Notes: generated by a model from the sequence alone, not told the origin. DNA of 64,000 nt from Porticoccus hydrocarbonoclasticus MCTG13d (GCF_000744735.1 NZ_JQMM01000001.1:806001-870000), one strand, 5' to 3'; positions 12,838 to 21,489 are shown, numbered from the stretch's first letter. Made by a program: numbers and translations.

Positions 12838-13656
12838 ATGGAGCGTGTGATGGAAACGATAGGAAATGCCATTATTTTTTATGGTCTGAAGGTTGTTATG
12901 GCAGCCGTTATTTTTTTTGTGGGTAAATTTATTGCGGGCTGGCTGAGGGGCCTGGTAGCCGGCTTGATGAAAAAGAAAGACATGGATGTGGCGATCCAGC
13001 AGTTTGTCTCTACGCTGGTTTACTATGCCCTTCTGACCTTTGTCTGTATTGCAGCACTGGGTCAGCTGGGCATACAAACGGCCTCCCTCGTGGCTGTGGT
13101 GGGTGCCGCCGGTCTCGCCGTTGGCCTGGCTTTACAAGGTTCTCTGGCCAATTTTGCCGCCGGTGTGCTGATCCTGATTTTTCGTCCCTTCCGTGTTGGA
13201 GACTATGTTGAAGTGGCCGGTGTCGGTGGTACGGTGTCGAAAATACTGGTATTTACTACCGAGCTGAACACCCCGGACAACAAGCGGATTGTGATTCCCA
13301 ATGGCCAGGTAATGAGCGGTACCATTACCAACTACTCCACCCACGATACCCGCCGGGTCGATCTGGTGATCGGTATCAGTTACGGCGATGACATCGACAA
13401 GGCCAAGGCAGTGCTGCGTGAAGTTGTTGAAGCAGATAAACGTGTGTTGGCAGATCCGGCCCCGAATATCGCAGTTACCCAGCTGGCGGACAGCAGTGTC
13501 AACCTCATTGTCCGCCCCTGGGTTGCCACGGGCGACTACTGGGGGGTCTATTGGGATCTCACCGAAGCCATCAAAAAGCGCTTTGATAAGGAAGAGATTT
13601 CCATTCCTTTCCCGCAACGCGATGTGCATTTGTATCCGACAGCCGATAACGCTTGA
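12838..13656 (+). CDS. mscS: Small-conductance mechanosensitive channel, MscS family
   Basis: 272 residues, near E. coli MscS (286). Three N-terminal membrane segments are visible; the pore-lining TM3 is the Gly/Ala-rich GAAGLAVGLALQGSLANFAAG, followed by the hallmark ILIFRPFRVGDYVEV of the beta domain. The C-terminal vestibule ends in EEISIPFPQRDVHLYP, which is also family-typical. MscS opens under membrane tension to release solutes after osmotic downshock. Two in-frame ATGs exist (12838 and 12850); the choice is uncertain by four residues. A strong intrinsic terminator follows at 13671. Confidence 0.95.
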   Translation: MERVMETIGNAIIFYGLKVVMAAVIFFVGKFIAGWLRGLVAGLMKKKDMDVAIQQFVSTLVYYALLTFVCIAALGQLGIQTASLVAVVGAAGLAVGLALQGSLANFAAGVLILIFRPFRVGDYVEVAGVGGTVSKILVFTTELNTPDNKRIVIPNGQVMSGTITNYSTHDTRRVDLVIGISYGDDIDKAKAVLREVVEADKRVLADPAPNIAVTQLADSSVNLIVRPWVATGDYWGVYWDLTEAIKKRFDKEEISIPFPQRDVHLYPTADNA

Positions 13657-13670
13657 AGGTAAAATGCTCA

Positions 13671-13695
13671 AGGCCCCTGTGAAGGGGCCTTTTTT
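13671..13695 (+). terminator. Rho-independent terminator after mscS
   Basis: AGGCCCCT (13671-13678), loop GTGA, AGGGGCCT (13683-13690), then five T. The stem is perfect at 8 bp and 15 bp past the mscS stop, so it should end the PMP3-to-mscS transcript. Confidence 0.92.
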
Positions 13696-13718
13696 GTTCT
13701 ATAAATAGAGAGGTACAC

Positions 13719-13970
13719 ATGGGTATTCTTTCCTGGATCGTACTTGGCCTGGTGGCCGGAATTCTTGCCAAATGGATCATGCCGGGCAGGGATGGTGGTG
13801 GGTTTATTCTCACGGTACTGTTGGGTATTGCCGGCGCTTTTGTCGGTGGCTGGATTGGTTCGTTGCTGGGCTTTGGCGGTGCGGGTGGCTTCAGTTTAGC
13901 CAGTATCGCCACGGCCACGGTGGGCGCCATTCTGATTTTGCTGCTTTACCGGCAGTTGAGAAAACAGTGA
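13719..13970 (+). CDS. GlsB/YeaQ/YmgE family stress-response membrane protein
   Basis: 83 residues, with three hydrophobic segments rich in Gly (GILSWIVLGLVAGILAKWIM, LLGIAGAFVGGWIGSLLG, ATVGAILILLLYRQL). This is the transglycosylase-associated-protein fold family that includes YeaQ and YmgE and the Gram-positive GlsB. Members are induced by general stress; the molecular role is unknown. An AGAGAGG ribosome binding site precedes the ATG. It lies downstream of the mscS terminator, so it must have its own promoter. A paralogue is encoded at 38868-39119. Confidence 0.88.
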   Translation: MGILSWIVLGLVAGILAKWIMPGRDGGGFILTVLLGIAGAFVGGWIGSLLGFGGAGGFSLASIATATVGAILILLLYRQLRKQ

Positions 13971-14010
13971 ATTTCGGCAGCTGTCCTGTTTAGTGAACAC
14001 CGAGGAGAAC

Positions 14011-14307
14011 ATGATGAAACACACGATTTTATCCATCGCAATGGTCCTCTTGCTGGGCACTGGTATTGCGTCGGTGACACTAGCTCAGAAGCCAGAGCAC
14101 GCCGGAAGTGGGAAAGGTGTCATGAAAGACGAGGCCCCGGTGGTCCGGGAAACCGAACAGTCGCGCGAAAAAAAGCTGCTCAAAGATATGGAGCAGAAAC
14201 GGGAGATGAAGGCCGAGCAGGAGCGGAAGGAACTTGGCAAAGGCTCTGAGCAGGGCCGGGACATGCGCCAGGAACACAGTCGCAAATGGTGGCGCTTCTG
14301 GGATTAA
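14011..14307 (+). CDS. Small exported highly charged protein of unknown function
   Basis: 98 residues from the ATG at 14011 (ATG at 14014 is equally possible); GAGGAG at about 14001 supports this over the GTG at 13993. A signal peptide (MKHTILSIAMVLLLGTG...ASVTLAQ) precedes a mature part that is almost entirely charged: Glu, Lys and Arg dominate, with heptad-like KKLLKDMEQKREMKAEQERK suggesting a single helix, ending in the aromatic patch RKWWRFWD. I do not recognise a family. A periplasmic helical protein that meets membrane or nucleic acid through the C-terminal Trp cluster is one guess. Confidence 0.6.
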   Translation: MMKHTILSIAMVLLLGTGIASVTLAQKPEHAGSGKGVMKDEAPVVRETEQSREKKLLKDMEQKREMKAEQERKELGKGSEQGRDMRQEHSRKWWRFWD

Positions 14308-14326
14308 TTGCGCTCTTTTAATCCCT

Positions 14327-14370
14327 GCCCCACAGAAAACGCAGCCGATGGGCTGCGTTTTCTGTGGGGC
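14327..14370. terminator. Bidirectional terminator between convergent genes
   Basis: A perfect 20-bp stem: positions 14327-14346 pair with 14351-14370 around a GATG loop. The inner part has AAAAC and GTTTT flanking a GC-rich core, so it can act in both directions and serve the small exported protein gene (+) and aceK (-). Confidence 0.88.
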
Positions 14371-14390
14371 ATCAATATTTGAATGGGCGA

Positions 14391-16142
14391 TCAGCGGGCG
14401 CGATCAAAGCGCCGTTTACGACGGTAGGGAAAGACATCGACAATTTTGCCGTTGCGGATCTGTTCCTGCAGCCCCCACCAGAATTCCACATCATAGATAT
14501 CGCTGTGGAGTGCCTGAAAGGCTTCCCGGGCAACGGGATTGCCGGAGAAGAATAACCGGAATTCCTCTGGAAAAATATCGTTGGTTGCCACGGTATACCA
14601 GGGGGTGGCAGACATCTCCTCCTCATCAGTCTTCGGTTGAGGGATACGCCTGAAGTGACACTCGGTCAATGGGCAGATTTCATCGTAATCGTAAAACACC
14701 ACCCGGTTGTGGCGGGTGACCCCGAAATTTTTCAGCAGCATGTCACCCGGAAAAATATTCGCCGCCGCCAGTTGTTTGATGGCGTTGCCGTATTCCTCGA
14801 TGATGTTGCAGGTTTGTTGTTCATCAGCCCGCTGCAGGTAGATATTGAGCGGTGTCATGCGGCGCTCGGTATAGAGGTGCTTGATGATCAGCCGGTCTCC
14901 CTCGAAGGTCAGCAGCGAGGGTGCGACTTTCTGTAACTCGGCGAGTAGTTCGTCGGAAAAGCGATCCACCGGAAACGAAAAATTAGCAAACTCCTGGGTA
15001 TCGGCCATCCGCCCGATACGGTCGTGCCGGGAGACCATGTTGTACTTCTCCCGCACGATTTCGTGGGTGACCTCCTTGGGCGGGTCGAAACGATCCTTGA
15101 TGATTTTAAAGACAATATCGTAGGACGGCAGCGTGAATACCGACATCACCATCCCCTTGATGCCCGGTGCGATGACAAACTGATCCTGAGAGTTTCTCAG
15201 GTGACTGACAAATTCACGGTAAAATTCCGTCTTGGCGTGCTTGGGAAAACCAATGGACGTGTAGATTTCGTTATCGCCCTTGTGCGGCATCAATTGCTTT
15301 AAAAAATGCAGGTAGAGGTAGGGCAGTGGAGCATCCACCATAAAATGGGTTCGGGTAAAACTGAACACCACGCTCATCTCTTCCTTGTTGAAAATGGCTG
15401 TGTCAATAAACAGGCCGCCTTTTTCATTGTTCAGTACGGGCAACACCAGTGGAAAAAGCCGGTCGCCATCGATGATGCGACCGACAATATAGGCCGCCTT
15501 GCTGCGATAAAACACCGAGTCGAGCGTATCAAATTTCAGTGCCGAAACCGGATTCTTCAGGTGGGGCAGTAACTGCTCGTTAAATTCCTGAACGATGAAG
15601 TTCACATCCCTGGTGAGGTTTTCCGGTGGCGTAGAGAACTCGGCATCCAGCAAAATCTGCTCAAACACGGCGGCGATATCGTCAATACCCTCATAGCGCA
15701 CATAAATGCTGTATTCCGCTTCCGGTATCGACGCCATTTGTGAAGACAGTACGTAGATCAGGTCATCGTCAATCTTGTCGTGATCATTGATGCAGCCAAA
15801 TACGGAGTTGAAAAAAGTCTCGGCAATTTCGTAATTGGGGAAGTTGAAAACCAGTTGGGTATAGACGGCTTTTGCCTGGCGCCATAATTCCAGATCGGTA
15901 ATATCTTTATTGGTCACCGTGGCGAGCAGCTCCGATACCTGGCGCACTTTGGTCTTGTAGAGTTCCAGTCGGTCCACGTTGGCGCTCTGCACTGCATGCC
16001 AGTCGGCCTTTTCAAAGCGCGCCTTGGCGCCGAGAGTCATATTCAGGTAATCGGCAAAATAGCTGCGGAAGCCATTGAGGATGGTTTTCGACATCCGTCG
16101 TGCAGTGCTGTTACGAAAAAACCGGGGGTCCGGAGCGGTCAT
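14391..16142 (-). CDS. aceK: Isocitrate dehydrogenase kinase/phosphatase
   Basis: 583 residues (E. coli AceK is 578). The ATP-binding region GIKGMVMSVFTLPSYDIVFK followed by KDRFDPPKEV, and the kinase-like NFGVTRHNRVVFYDYDEI, are diagnostic of AceK. The enzyme reversibly phosphorylates isocitrate dehydrogenase to divert carbon into the glyoxylate shunt during growth on acetate or fatty acids. In enterobacteria it follows aceBA; here it stands apart from any aceA or aceB in the window and precedes the shared terminator. The two genes upstream on the same strand encode unrelated replication-type proteins. Confidence 0.95.
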   Translation of the reverse strand: MTAPDPRFFRNSTARRMSKTILNGFRSYFADYLNMTLGAKARFEKADWHAVQSANVDRLELYKTKVRQVSELLATVTNKDITDLELWRQAKAVYTQLVFNFPNYEIAETFFNSVFGCINDHDKIDDDLIYVLSSQMASIPEAEYSIYVRYEGIDDIAAVFEQILLDAEFSTPPENLTRDVNFIVQEFNEQLLPHLKNPVSALKFDTLDSVFYRSKAAYIVGRIIDGDRLFPLVLPVLNNEKGGLFIDTAIFNKEEMSVVFSFTRTHFMVDAPLPYLYLHFLKQLMPHKGDNEIYTSIGFPKHAKTEFYREFVSHLRNSQDQFVIAPGIKGMVMSVFTLPSYDIVFKIIKDRFDPPKEVTHEIVREKYNMVSRHDRIGRMADTQEFANFSFPVDRFSDELLAELQKVAPSLLTFEGDRLIIKHLYTERRMTPLNIYLQRADEQQTCNIIEEYGNAIKQLAAANIFPGDMLLKNFGVTRHNRVVFYDYDEICPLTECHFRRIPQPKTDEEEMSATPWYTVATNDIFPEEFRLFFSGNPVAREAFQALHSDIYDVEFWWGLQEQIRNGKIVDVFPYRRKRRFDRAR

Positions 16143-16160
16143 GGGATCAGTCCAGCTGGG

Positions 16161-16823
16161 TTACTCATCGAGCTTTAAATCAGCTTTCAGTTCTGCCAAT
16201 CGTTGCCGCGACACTTCGCGACTTAACGGCGGTTTCTCCGTCGCTTCCCCTGCGGGATCCGGTAAGGCCAACAGCCGACCCTTGCCAAGTTCGCGACAGA
16301 GTCGCCGATAATGATCGAGAAACAGGGGGTAGCTGACCGTCTCTGCCTCATGGGCCAACAGGTACCAGCCAGTGGCCAGTCCGGCGTGATAGACCACCGG
16401 GTGAGACCAGTGATGAGCCGATTTTGGAGAGGGTGCATTGCAGGCTTCGAGATACGCGCTGCGCGGCGAGGGCAACCCCGCCGGGTTCTGGCAGGCCTCA
16501 CAGCATTGCAGCATGCGGTTCAGCGTAGGCAGATAGTCGGATGTTTCGATCACCCGTTTGGCGCCCAGCAGAATCTGCTCCCGATCGAAGTGTGCCAGTG
16601 CGTCCAGCCACAGGCGTTTTACCTGATTGAGCAGATCGGTATCAGAGTAGGCACTGTAAAACTGATTGTGAAAGTTCAGCCGGAACAGGGCGAACACCTG
16701 GTTGATCGTGTCCACCAAGTGTTCTGGACGCTCAGGATGTCGCCCAGCTGCGGTCGCTGAGTTCGTCGACGAGGGTGCGACTCCGCGTACTGCCCGGTCG
16801 ATCAGATCGTTGTTCTTTTCCAT
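16161..16823 (-). CDS. Lambda-P-like replication protein (predicted)
   Basis: 220 residues, no signal peptide. The region VDTINQVFALFRLNFHNQFY...LNQVKRLWLDALAHFD resembles the N-terminal part of phage lambda replication protein P and its chromosomal relatives, and ALPDPAGEATEKPPLSREVSRQRLAELKADL at the C-terminus fits the tail of such proteins in gammaproteobacteria (recognition by eye). Lambda P loads DnaB helicase onto origin DNA. The gene starts 92 bp inside the 3' end of the DnaT-like gene in another frame, so the pair is very likely co-expressed. A phage origin is possible, but no other phage gene is near. Confidence 0.55.
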   Translation of the reverse strand: MEKNNDLIDRAVRGVAPSSTNSATAAGRHPERPEHLVDTINQVFALFRLNFHNQFYSAYSDTDLLNQVKRLWLDALAHFDREQILLGAKRVIETSDYLPTLNRMLQCCEACQNPAGLPSPRSAYLEACNAPSPKSAHHWSHPVVYHAGLATGWYLLAHEAETVSYPLFLDHYRRLCRELGKGRLLALPDPAGEATEKPPLSREVSRQRLAELKADLKLDE

Positions 16824-17856
16824 CGCTTGAGTCCTGGGTATGTGTTTGGTGACGCGACCATTCCCGTTTTACCTGTTGCAGGAACTTGGTGTTCCAGGAG
16901 CCATAGAGTTGGCCGCTATCCCGCCAGTACAAAACAAATTCCGGTACCAGTCGTTCGGCAAAATCGCGGGGAATATTTGCCAGCGTGAGGACCTCAAAGA
17001 GTTCTTCTCTGGGTTGCCAATCCGCCGCCAATGGGCGAGGCATGGTGTCCTGTTCCATCGTGTGGGTGAACCTGGCCCACTGACGTTTCACGTGCATGAT
17101 AAAGCGGCTGTTCCAGGTACTTGAGGATTCGCCCCGTTCCAGCCAGTAGAGAACAAACTCCGGTATGGCGTCCTCGACAAAGTTACGGTTGATAGCCGCC
17201 TGCCGGGTGAGAATCTCCATGGCATCCTGTGACGGCTGCCAATCCCGGCTCATAGACGTGTCCTGTCCTCGCCTGGCCGTTTCTGTCTGTTGTGCCCGCC
17301 AGAGACGCAGTACATGCTTGATAAATTTTGAGCCCCAGCTGTAGCGCGGCTCGCCACGTTCCGTCCAATATGTAATGAACTCTGGCAACTGGTCGGCAAT
17401 GAATGCTGCCGGAATGTTGTACTGGGCAAGTTGTTGCAGAACGTCATTTTCCGGTCGCCAGTCGGGGGATATGGGCCGGGTACTTTGGTGTGCCGGGGTT
17501 GTCGGAAGTGTCGCGGAAAATTTGCCGGGCTTTGCTGTATGGCTATTGTCGGCACAGTGTTCATTAAAGGCAAAGCGCAATAGATTGGCTTCAGTCAGGG
17601 GGGGGGATGCAACCAGCAGAATGCCCTTGTCCCGAAGACTGCCCACGATACGTTGCAGGTCAGCGATAGACCAGAAGGGGGTAAATTTCTGCAGCTGGCC
17701 ACTGTCGATATTCAGCCAGTCGTAGTCACCCTGCCGTTCGGGCTTGCCATGACACATCAATTCATTGAGTAATTGCAGCAAAACCGTCTCCTCCAGGCCA
17801 ATGGTGGCAGCCAGGGAGGGAGAAATAATCAGCGGTTTTTCCGGTAGCAGTGACAT
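16732..17856 (-). CDS. Protein with three tandem DnaT-type ssDNA-binding domains
   Basis: 374 residues. Residues 1-100 look like a winged-helix replication-initiation domain (ISPSLAATIGLEETVLLQLL, DLQRIVGSLRDKGILLV). Three similar units follow at about 132-188, 205-262 and 279-335, each of the form DWxPxxxxxxxL...PEFxxYWxxRGE...SWxSKFIxHVxRxW, the DnaT DNA-binding domain pattern. E. coli DnaT has one such domain and helps restart stalled forks in the PriA primosome. The tail is Ser/Arg-rich and charged. The gene overlaps the lambda-P-like gene by 92 bp and diverges from a TonB receptor. Confidence 0.75.
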   Translation of the reverse strand: MSLLPEKPLIISPSLAATIGLEETVLLQLLNELMCHGKPERQGDYDWLNIDSGQLQKFTPFWSIADLQRIVGSLRDKGILLVASPPLTEANLLRFAFNEHCADNSHTAKPGKFSATLPTTPAHQSTRPISPDWRPENDVLQQLAQYNIPAAFIADQLPEFITYWTERGEPRYSWGSKFIKHVLRLWRAQQTETARRGQDTSMSRDWQPSQDAMEILTRQAAINRNFVEDAIPEFVLYWLERGESSSTWNSRFIMHVKRQWARFTHTMEQDTMPRPLAADWQPREELFEVLTLANIPRDFAERLVPEFVLYWRDSGQLYGSWNTKFLQQVKREWSRHQTHTQDSSDGKEQRSDRPGSTRSRTLVDELSDRSWATS

Positions 17857-17986
17857 GGTGACACTTTATCAGAAAGCGGTGGGCAAGTTTATCGGTCACA
17901 TTCGTTCAGATGTGGTTTTCTATGTGGTTGCCGCATCGTTACAATAGCGCTTCAAAAAAAACAACAAACAGCAAGGTGGCAATGGA

Positions 17987-20044
17987 ATGGTTCCGAAGCA
18001 GGCCAGTTTGGTAGGGAGGCGACCAGCGAGCTGGCTTTGTTGCATCCTGTTGTCGCTCAAATGGCTGCCGGTTTTGGCTGCTTCGGCTGAGGGTTATACC
18101 GAGGATGATCTGATCGCGGATATTCCGGTGGCTTTGTCTGTCACACGACTGCCCCAGTCGGTGACAGATACCTCAATGGCGGTTTCGGTTATTGACCGAA
18201 CCATGATTGAGGCGTCCGGATTTATCGAAATTCCCGATTTGCTGCGCCTTGTGCCGGGTTTTCAGGTCGGCCTCAGCTGGCGTGATCACCATGCATCGGT
18301 GACCTATCACGGTCAATCCGATGGCCTATCTCGGCGTATGCAGGTTTTGCTCGATGGCCGTGTGGTGGTGGGGTCACTGTTTGGTCTGGTGGATTGGGAC
18401 CGACTGGGAATCACCGTTGATGATATTGAGCGGATAGAGGTGGTTCGCGGTCCGGCGGGTGTTTCCTTCGGCTCCAATGCTTTTGTTGGCGTCATTAACA
18501 TTGTGACCCAGAAACCCTACCGCAATCCCGGCTGGCGGTTCAGCGCGACCACAGGCAGCCGCGACACCAGTCTGCTTACGGCACGCTATGCCCATAGCGG
18601 TGACCAATTTGATTACCGGGCTTCTCTCAGCTACTTCAATACTGAGGGCTTCCACAGTGTGAATGACGAGTCGATCGCTCGCTCCGGTCGCTTTCAGGGG
18701 ACTTTTCAGGCGACGCCTGAAACTTCCCTGGATTTTCAATTGGGCTACGCCGAGGGCCCCTGGGGTCGTGGCGGCAGTGGTGTCTCTGTGGACCCCGTCG
18801 GCACCAAGGAAGCCAGCGAGCAATATGGCAGCATTCGCCTGACTCGCACCACAGATCCCGGCAGTGCCTGGTATCTGCAGTTTGGTTTCACTTCCGGTGA
18901 AGAAAACGATAAATTTTCTGCCGGATTACTGTCGGACTTGCTGGGGGTCGATCCCGCTGATATTGGCGGGGTGATCCCCGGTCAACAGGAGCAAGAGGTG
19001 TTTGGTCGCACCTTTGACTATCAGGTTAATCGGCGCGATATCGAGTTTCAGCAACTGTTAAATGGTCAGCGCTACCGGATTGCCTGGGGCCTGGGTTATC
19101 GCAAGGACATGGTGAATAGTTTGGAAATCGTCGGCCAAAAAGAGTGGCAGGCCATGGAGACCTTCCGGACCCAGGGTAATATCGAGTACCGGTTGACTGA
19201 TCAGTTGTTGTTAAATGCCGGCGCCATATACGAAAAGAACAACATCAGCTCCGGTGAGCTGTCCTGGCGGTTGGGACTGAACTTCACCCCGACTAAAGGC
19301 CATATGTTCCGGCTATCGGTTGCGGAGAGCTGGCGGCAACCATTTCTGGTAGAGAATTTTCACAATATTGCCGTGCGGCTGAATGATGGTACCGCGATCG
19401 AAACTGTTCAGGTGGCGCCCGAACCGATTGATCCCGAGCGGCTGCGCAGTTACGAACTGGGCTATATCGGCAACTGGCTGGATGAACGGTTGACCGCCGA
19501 GATCAAACTCTATCGGGAAACCTTTGAGGACGAGATTGAATACGTCTGGGATCCCGCTTATCCGGAGGTGGCATCAATTTTTAATCAGGGCGCCATCCTT
19601 GATGTCAATGGCGGCAGTACCGCTATTGAAGGGTTTGAAACCGGGGCGCGCTGGCTGGCATCCGACCGCACCCGTTTCTGGCTGTCCTATGCCTACGCGG
19701 ACGCCGATCAGTCCAGTTTGCCCATGGCATTTCGCAGTCTCTATCAAACTTCAGCGACACCACGCCATACCGCCAGCCTGTTGATGTCCCATGATCTCGG
19801 TCGCCACTGGCAGGTGAGTGCCGGTTATTACTATCTCGACGATATGGTCTGGATTCTGTGGGGCTCCGAAACTGATGCCTATCGACGGCTTGATGTGCGG
19901 ATTGCCCGCCAGTTCCCGCTGCGCAATGCCGATTTGAAGCTGGAATTGATTGGTCAGAACCTCGGTGGCGATTACGTGGAGTTCAAGCAGGCCAACCGTT
20001 TTGAAACGCGGACATTTTTGCGCGCTACACTGCAGTTTCACTGA
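17987..20044 (+). CDS. TonB-dependent outer membrane receptor, substrate unknown
   Basis: 685 residues. A signal peptide (residues about 10-33, ending LAASA) is followed by a plug domain: VSVIDRTMIEASG, LLRLVPGFQVG, and IERIEVVRGPAGVSFGSNAFVGVINIVT are family hallmarks. The rest is beta-strand-rich barrel, ending in FLRATLQFH with a C-terminal aromatic as needed for outer-membrane assembly. Substrate cannot be told; the absence of a B12 riboswitch or an obvious siderophore gene argues against simple assignment. AAGGTGG precedes the ATG. A 10-bp inverted repeat covers the stop codon. It lies between a replication-type gene and radA, an unrelated neighbourhood. Confidence 0.88.
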   Translation: MVPKQASLVGRRPASWLCCILLSLKWLPVLAASAEGYTEDDLIADIPVALSVTRLPQSVTDTSMAVSVIDRTMIEASGFIEIPDLLRLVPGFQVGLSWRDHHASVTYHGQSDGLSRRMQVLLDGRVVVGSLFGLVDWDRLGITVDDIERIEVVRGPAGVSFGSNAFVGVINIVTQKPYRNPGWRFSATTGSRDTSLLTARYAHSGDQFDYRASLSYFNTEGFHSVNDESIARSGRFQGTFQATPETSLDFQLGYAEGPWGRGGSGVSVDPVGTKEASEQYGSIRLTRTTDPGSAWYLQFGFTSGEENDKFSAGLLSDLLGVDPADIGGVIPGQQEQEVFGRTFDYQVNRRDIEFQQLLNGQRYRIAWGLGYRKDMVNSLEIVGQKEWQAMETFRTQGNIEYRLTDQLLLNAGAIYEKNNISSGELSWRLGLNFTPTKGHMFRLSVAESWRQPFLVENFHNIAVRLNDGTAIETVQVAPEPIDPERLRSYELGYIGNWLDERLTAEIKLYRETFEDEIEYVWDPAYPEVASIFNQGAILDVNGGSTAIEGFETGARWLASDRTRFWLSYAYADADQSSLPMAFRSLYQTSATPRHTASLLMSHDLGRHWQVSAGYYYLDDMVWILWGSETDAYRRLDVRIARQFPLRNADLKLELIGQNLGGDYVEFKQANRFETRTFLRATLQFH

Positions 20045-20081
20045 TATCTCCACAGTTAAACACCCTGAACGGGAGATATCA
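20042..20081 (+). repeat. Inverted repeat at the end of the TonB receptor gene
   Basis: TGATATCTCC (20042-20051) and GGAGATATCA (20072-20081) are perfect complements separated by 20 bases. The first arm contains the TGA stop codon. There is no T tract, so this is a 3' stabilising or processing hairpin rather than a proven terminator. Confidence 0.6.
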
Positions 20082-20118
20082 CATGGTAGACTGAAAAGCA
20101 TTTTCGGGAGATTGTTAC

Positions 20119-21489
20119 TTGGCCAGAAAGAAAACCACTGCCTATGTTTGCAACGACTGTGGTGCGGATTACACCAAGTGGCAGGGGCAGTGCTCCGACT
20201 GTGGTGCATGGAATACCTTGACTGAAGTGCGTCTCGGCGCCGTTGCCACCCCGGGTAGCCGCAGTGGCGGTGGCTTTGCCGGGGCTGCCGACGGTGTGGT
20301 GAACACGCTGGCGGAAATCGATCTGGCCGATATTCCCCGTATCAGTGCGGGTAGTCAGGAGCTGGATCTGGTGCTGGGTGGTGGACTGGTGCCTGGATCC
20401 TGCATTCTGGTGGGCGGCGAGCCGGGCGCAGGGAAAAGCACCTTGCTACTGCAAACCCTCTGCAAACTGGCAGAGAGTCAGGTGGCCCTCTATGTCACTG
20501 GTGAAGAATCCCCGCAACAGGTCGCCATGCGGGCCCATCGTCTGGGGCTGCCGGTAAACCGGTTGCAGATCATGGCAGAGACTTCCGTGGAAACGGTCTG
20601 TGCCACTGCCGCGCGGGTACAGCCCAGAATTCTGGTGGTTGATTCCATTCAGGTCATGCAACTTGAGGAGATTGCCTCGGCGCCCGGCAGCGTTTCACAG
20701 GTGCGGGAATGTGCCGCAATGCTGGTTCGCTACGCAAAACAGACGGGCACAGTGTTGCTGCTGGTGGGCCATGTCACCAAGGATGGCAGTCTGGCTGGCC
20801 CCAAGGTGTTGGAGCACATGATCGATTGTTCGCTGATGCTCGAGGGAACCAGCGACAGCCATTTCCGGACCCTGCGCAGCCACAAAAATCGCTTCGGTGC
20901 GGTCAATGAGCTGGGCGTGTTTGCCATGACCGACAGGGGGCTACGCGAAGTGGCAAACCCCTCCGCCATCTTTTTGCAACGAGGTGATGAGGTGGCTTCC
21001 GGCAGCGTGGTTATTGTGGTCTGGGAGGGCACCCGGCCCCTGTTGGTGGAGTTGCAGGCGCTGGTGGATGACAGTCACCTGAGTAACCCGAGGCGGGTGA
21101 CCGTGGGACTGGAGCACAATCGGCTGGCGATGCTGCTGGCGGTGTTGCACCGTCACGGCGGAATCATGGTCGGTGATCAGGACGTCTTTGTGAATGTGGT
21201 GGGTGGCGTCAAGGTCTTGGAGACCAGTGCCGATCTGGCGCTGATCCTGGCGGTTATTTCCAGCTTCCGTGATCACCCGCTGCCCCGTGATCTGGTGGTC
21301 TTTGGCGAGGTGGGCCTGTCCGGGGAGATCAGGCCTGTGCAAAACGGTCAGGAGCGACTGCGAGAGGCCGCCAAACATGGCTTCAAGCGTGCCATAATCC
21401 CCTTTGGTAATGCCCCTCGCCAACCGATCAAGGGGATGGAAGTGATACCGGTGCGCAAACTGACCGATGCGCTGGATGCGCTTGGCTAA
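20119..21489 (+). CDS. radA: DNA repair protein RadA
   Basis: 456 residues from a TTG start (20119). The N-terminal zinc finger has CNDCGADYTKWQGQCSDCGAW. The RecA-like ATPase shows GGEPGAGKSTLL (Walker A), ILVVDSIQVM (Walker B) and the RadA-specific KNRFG motif in SHKNRFGAVNELGVF. The C-terminal Lon-like domain contains DLVVFGEVGLSGEIRPV. RadA is a helicase-like factor that extends D-loops in recombinational repair. It sits 75 bp after the TonB receptor gene and immediately upstream of the cobalamin riboswitch region. Confidence 0.96.
   Translation: MARKKTTAYVCNDCGADYTKWQGQCSDCGAWNTLTEVRLGAVATPGSRSGGGFAGAADGVVNTLAEIDLADIPRISAGSQELDLVLGGGLVPGSCILVGGEPGAGKSTLLLQTLCKLAESQVALYVTGEESPQQVAMRAHRLGLPVNRLQIMAETSVETVCATAARVQPRILVVDSIQVMQLEEIASAPGSVSQVRECAAMLVRYAKQTGTVLLLVGHVTKDGSLAGPKVLEHMIDCSLMLEGTSDSHFRTLRSHKNRFGAVNELGVFAMTDRGLREVANPSAIFLQRGDEVASGSVVIVVWEGTRPLLVELQALVDDSHLSNPRRVTVGLEHNRLAMLLAVLHRHGGIMVGDQDVFVNVVGGVKVLETSADLALILAVISSFRDHPLPRDLVVFGEVGLSGEIRPVQNGQERLREAAKHGFKRAIIPFGNAPRQPIKGMEVIPVRKLTDALDALG

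Noticed and set aside
16161-17856. Prophage remnant
   Set aside because: Lambda-P and DnaT similarities suggested phage, but there is no integrase, capsid, attachment site or base composition change visible nearby.
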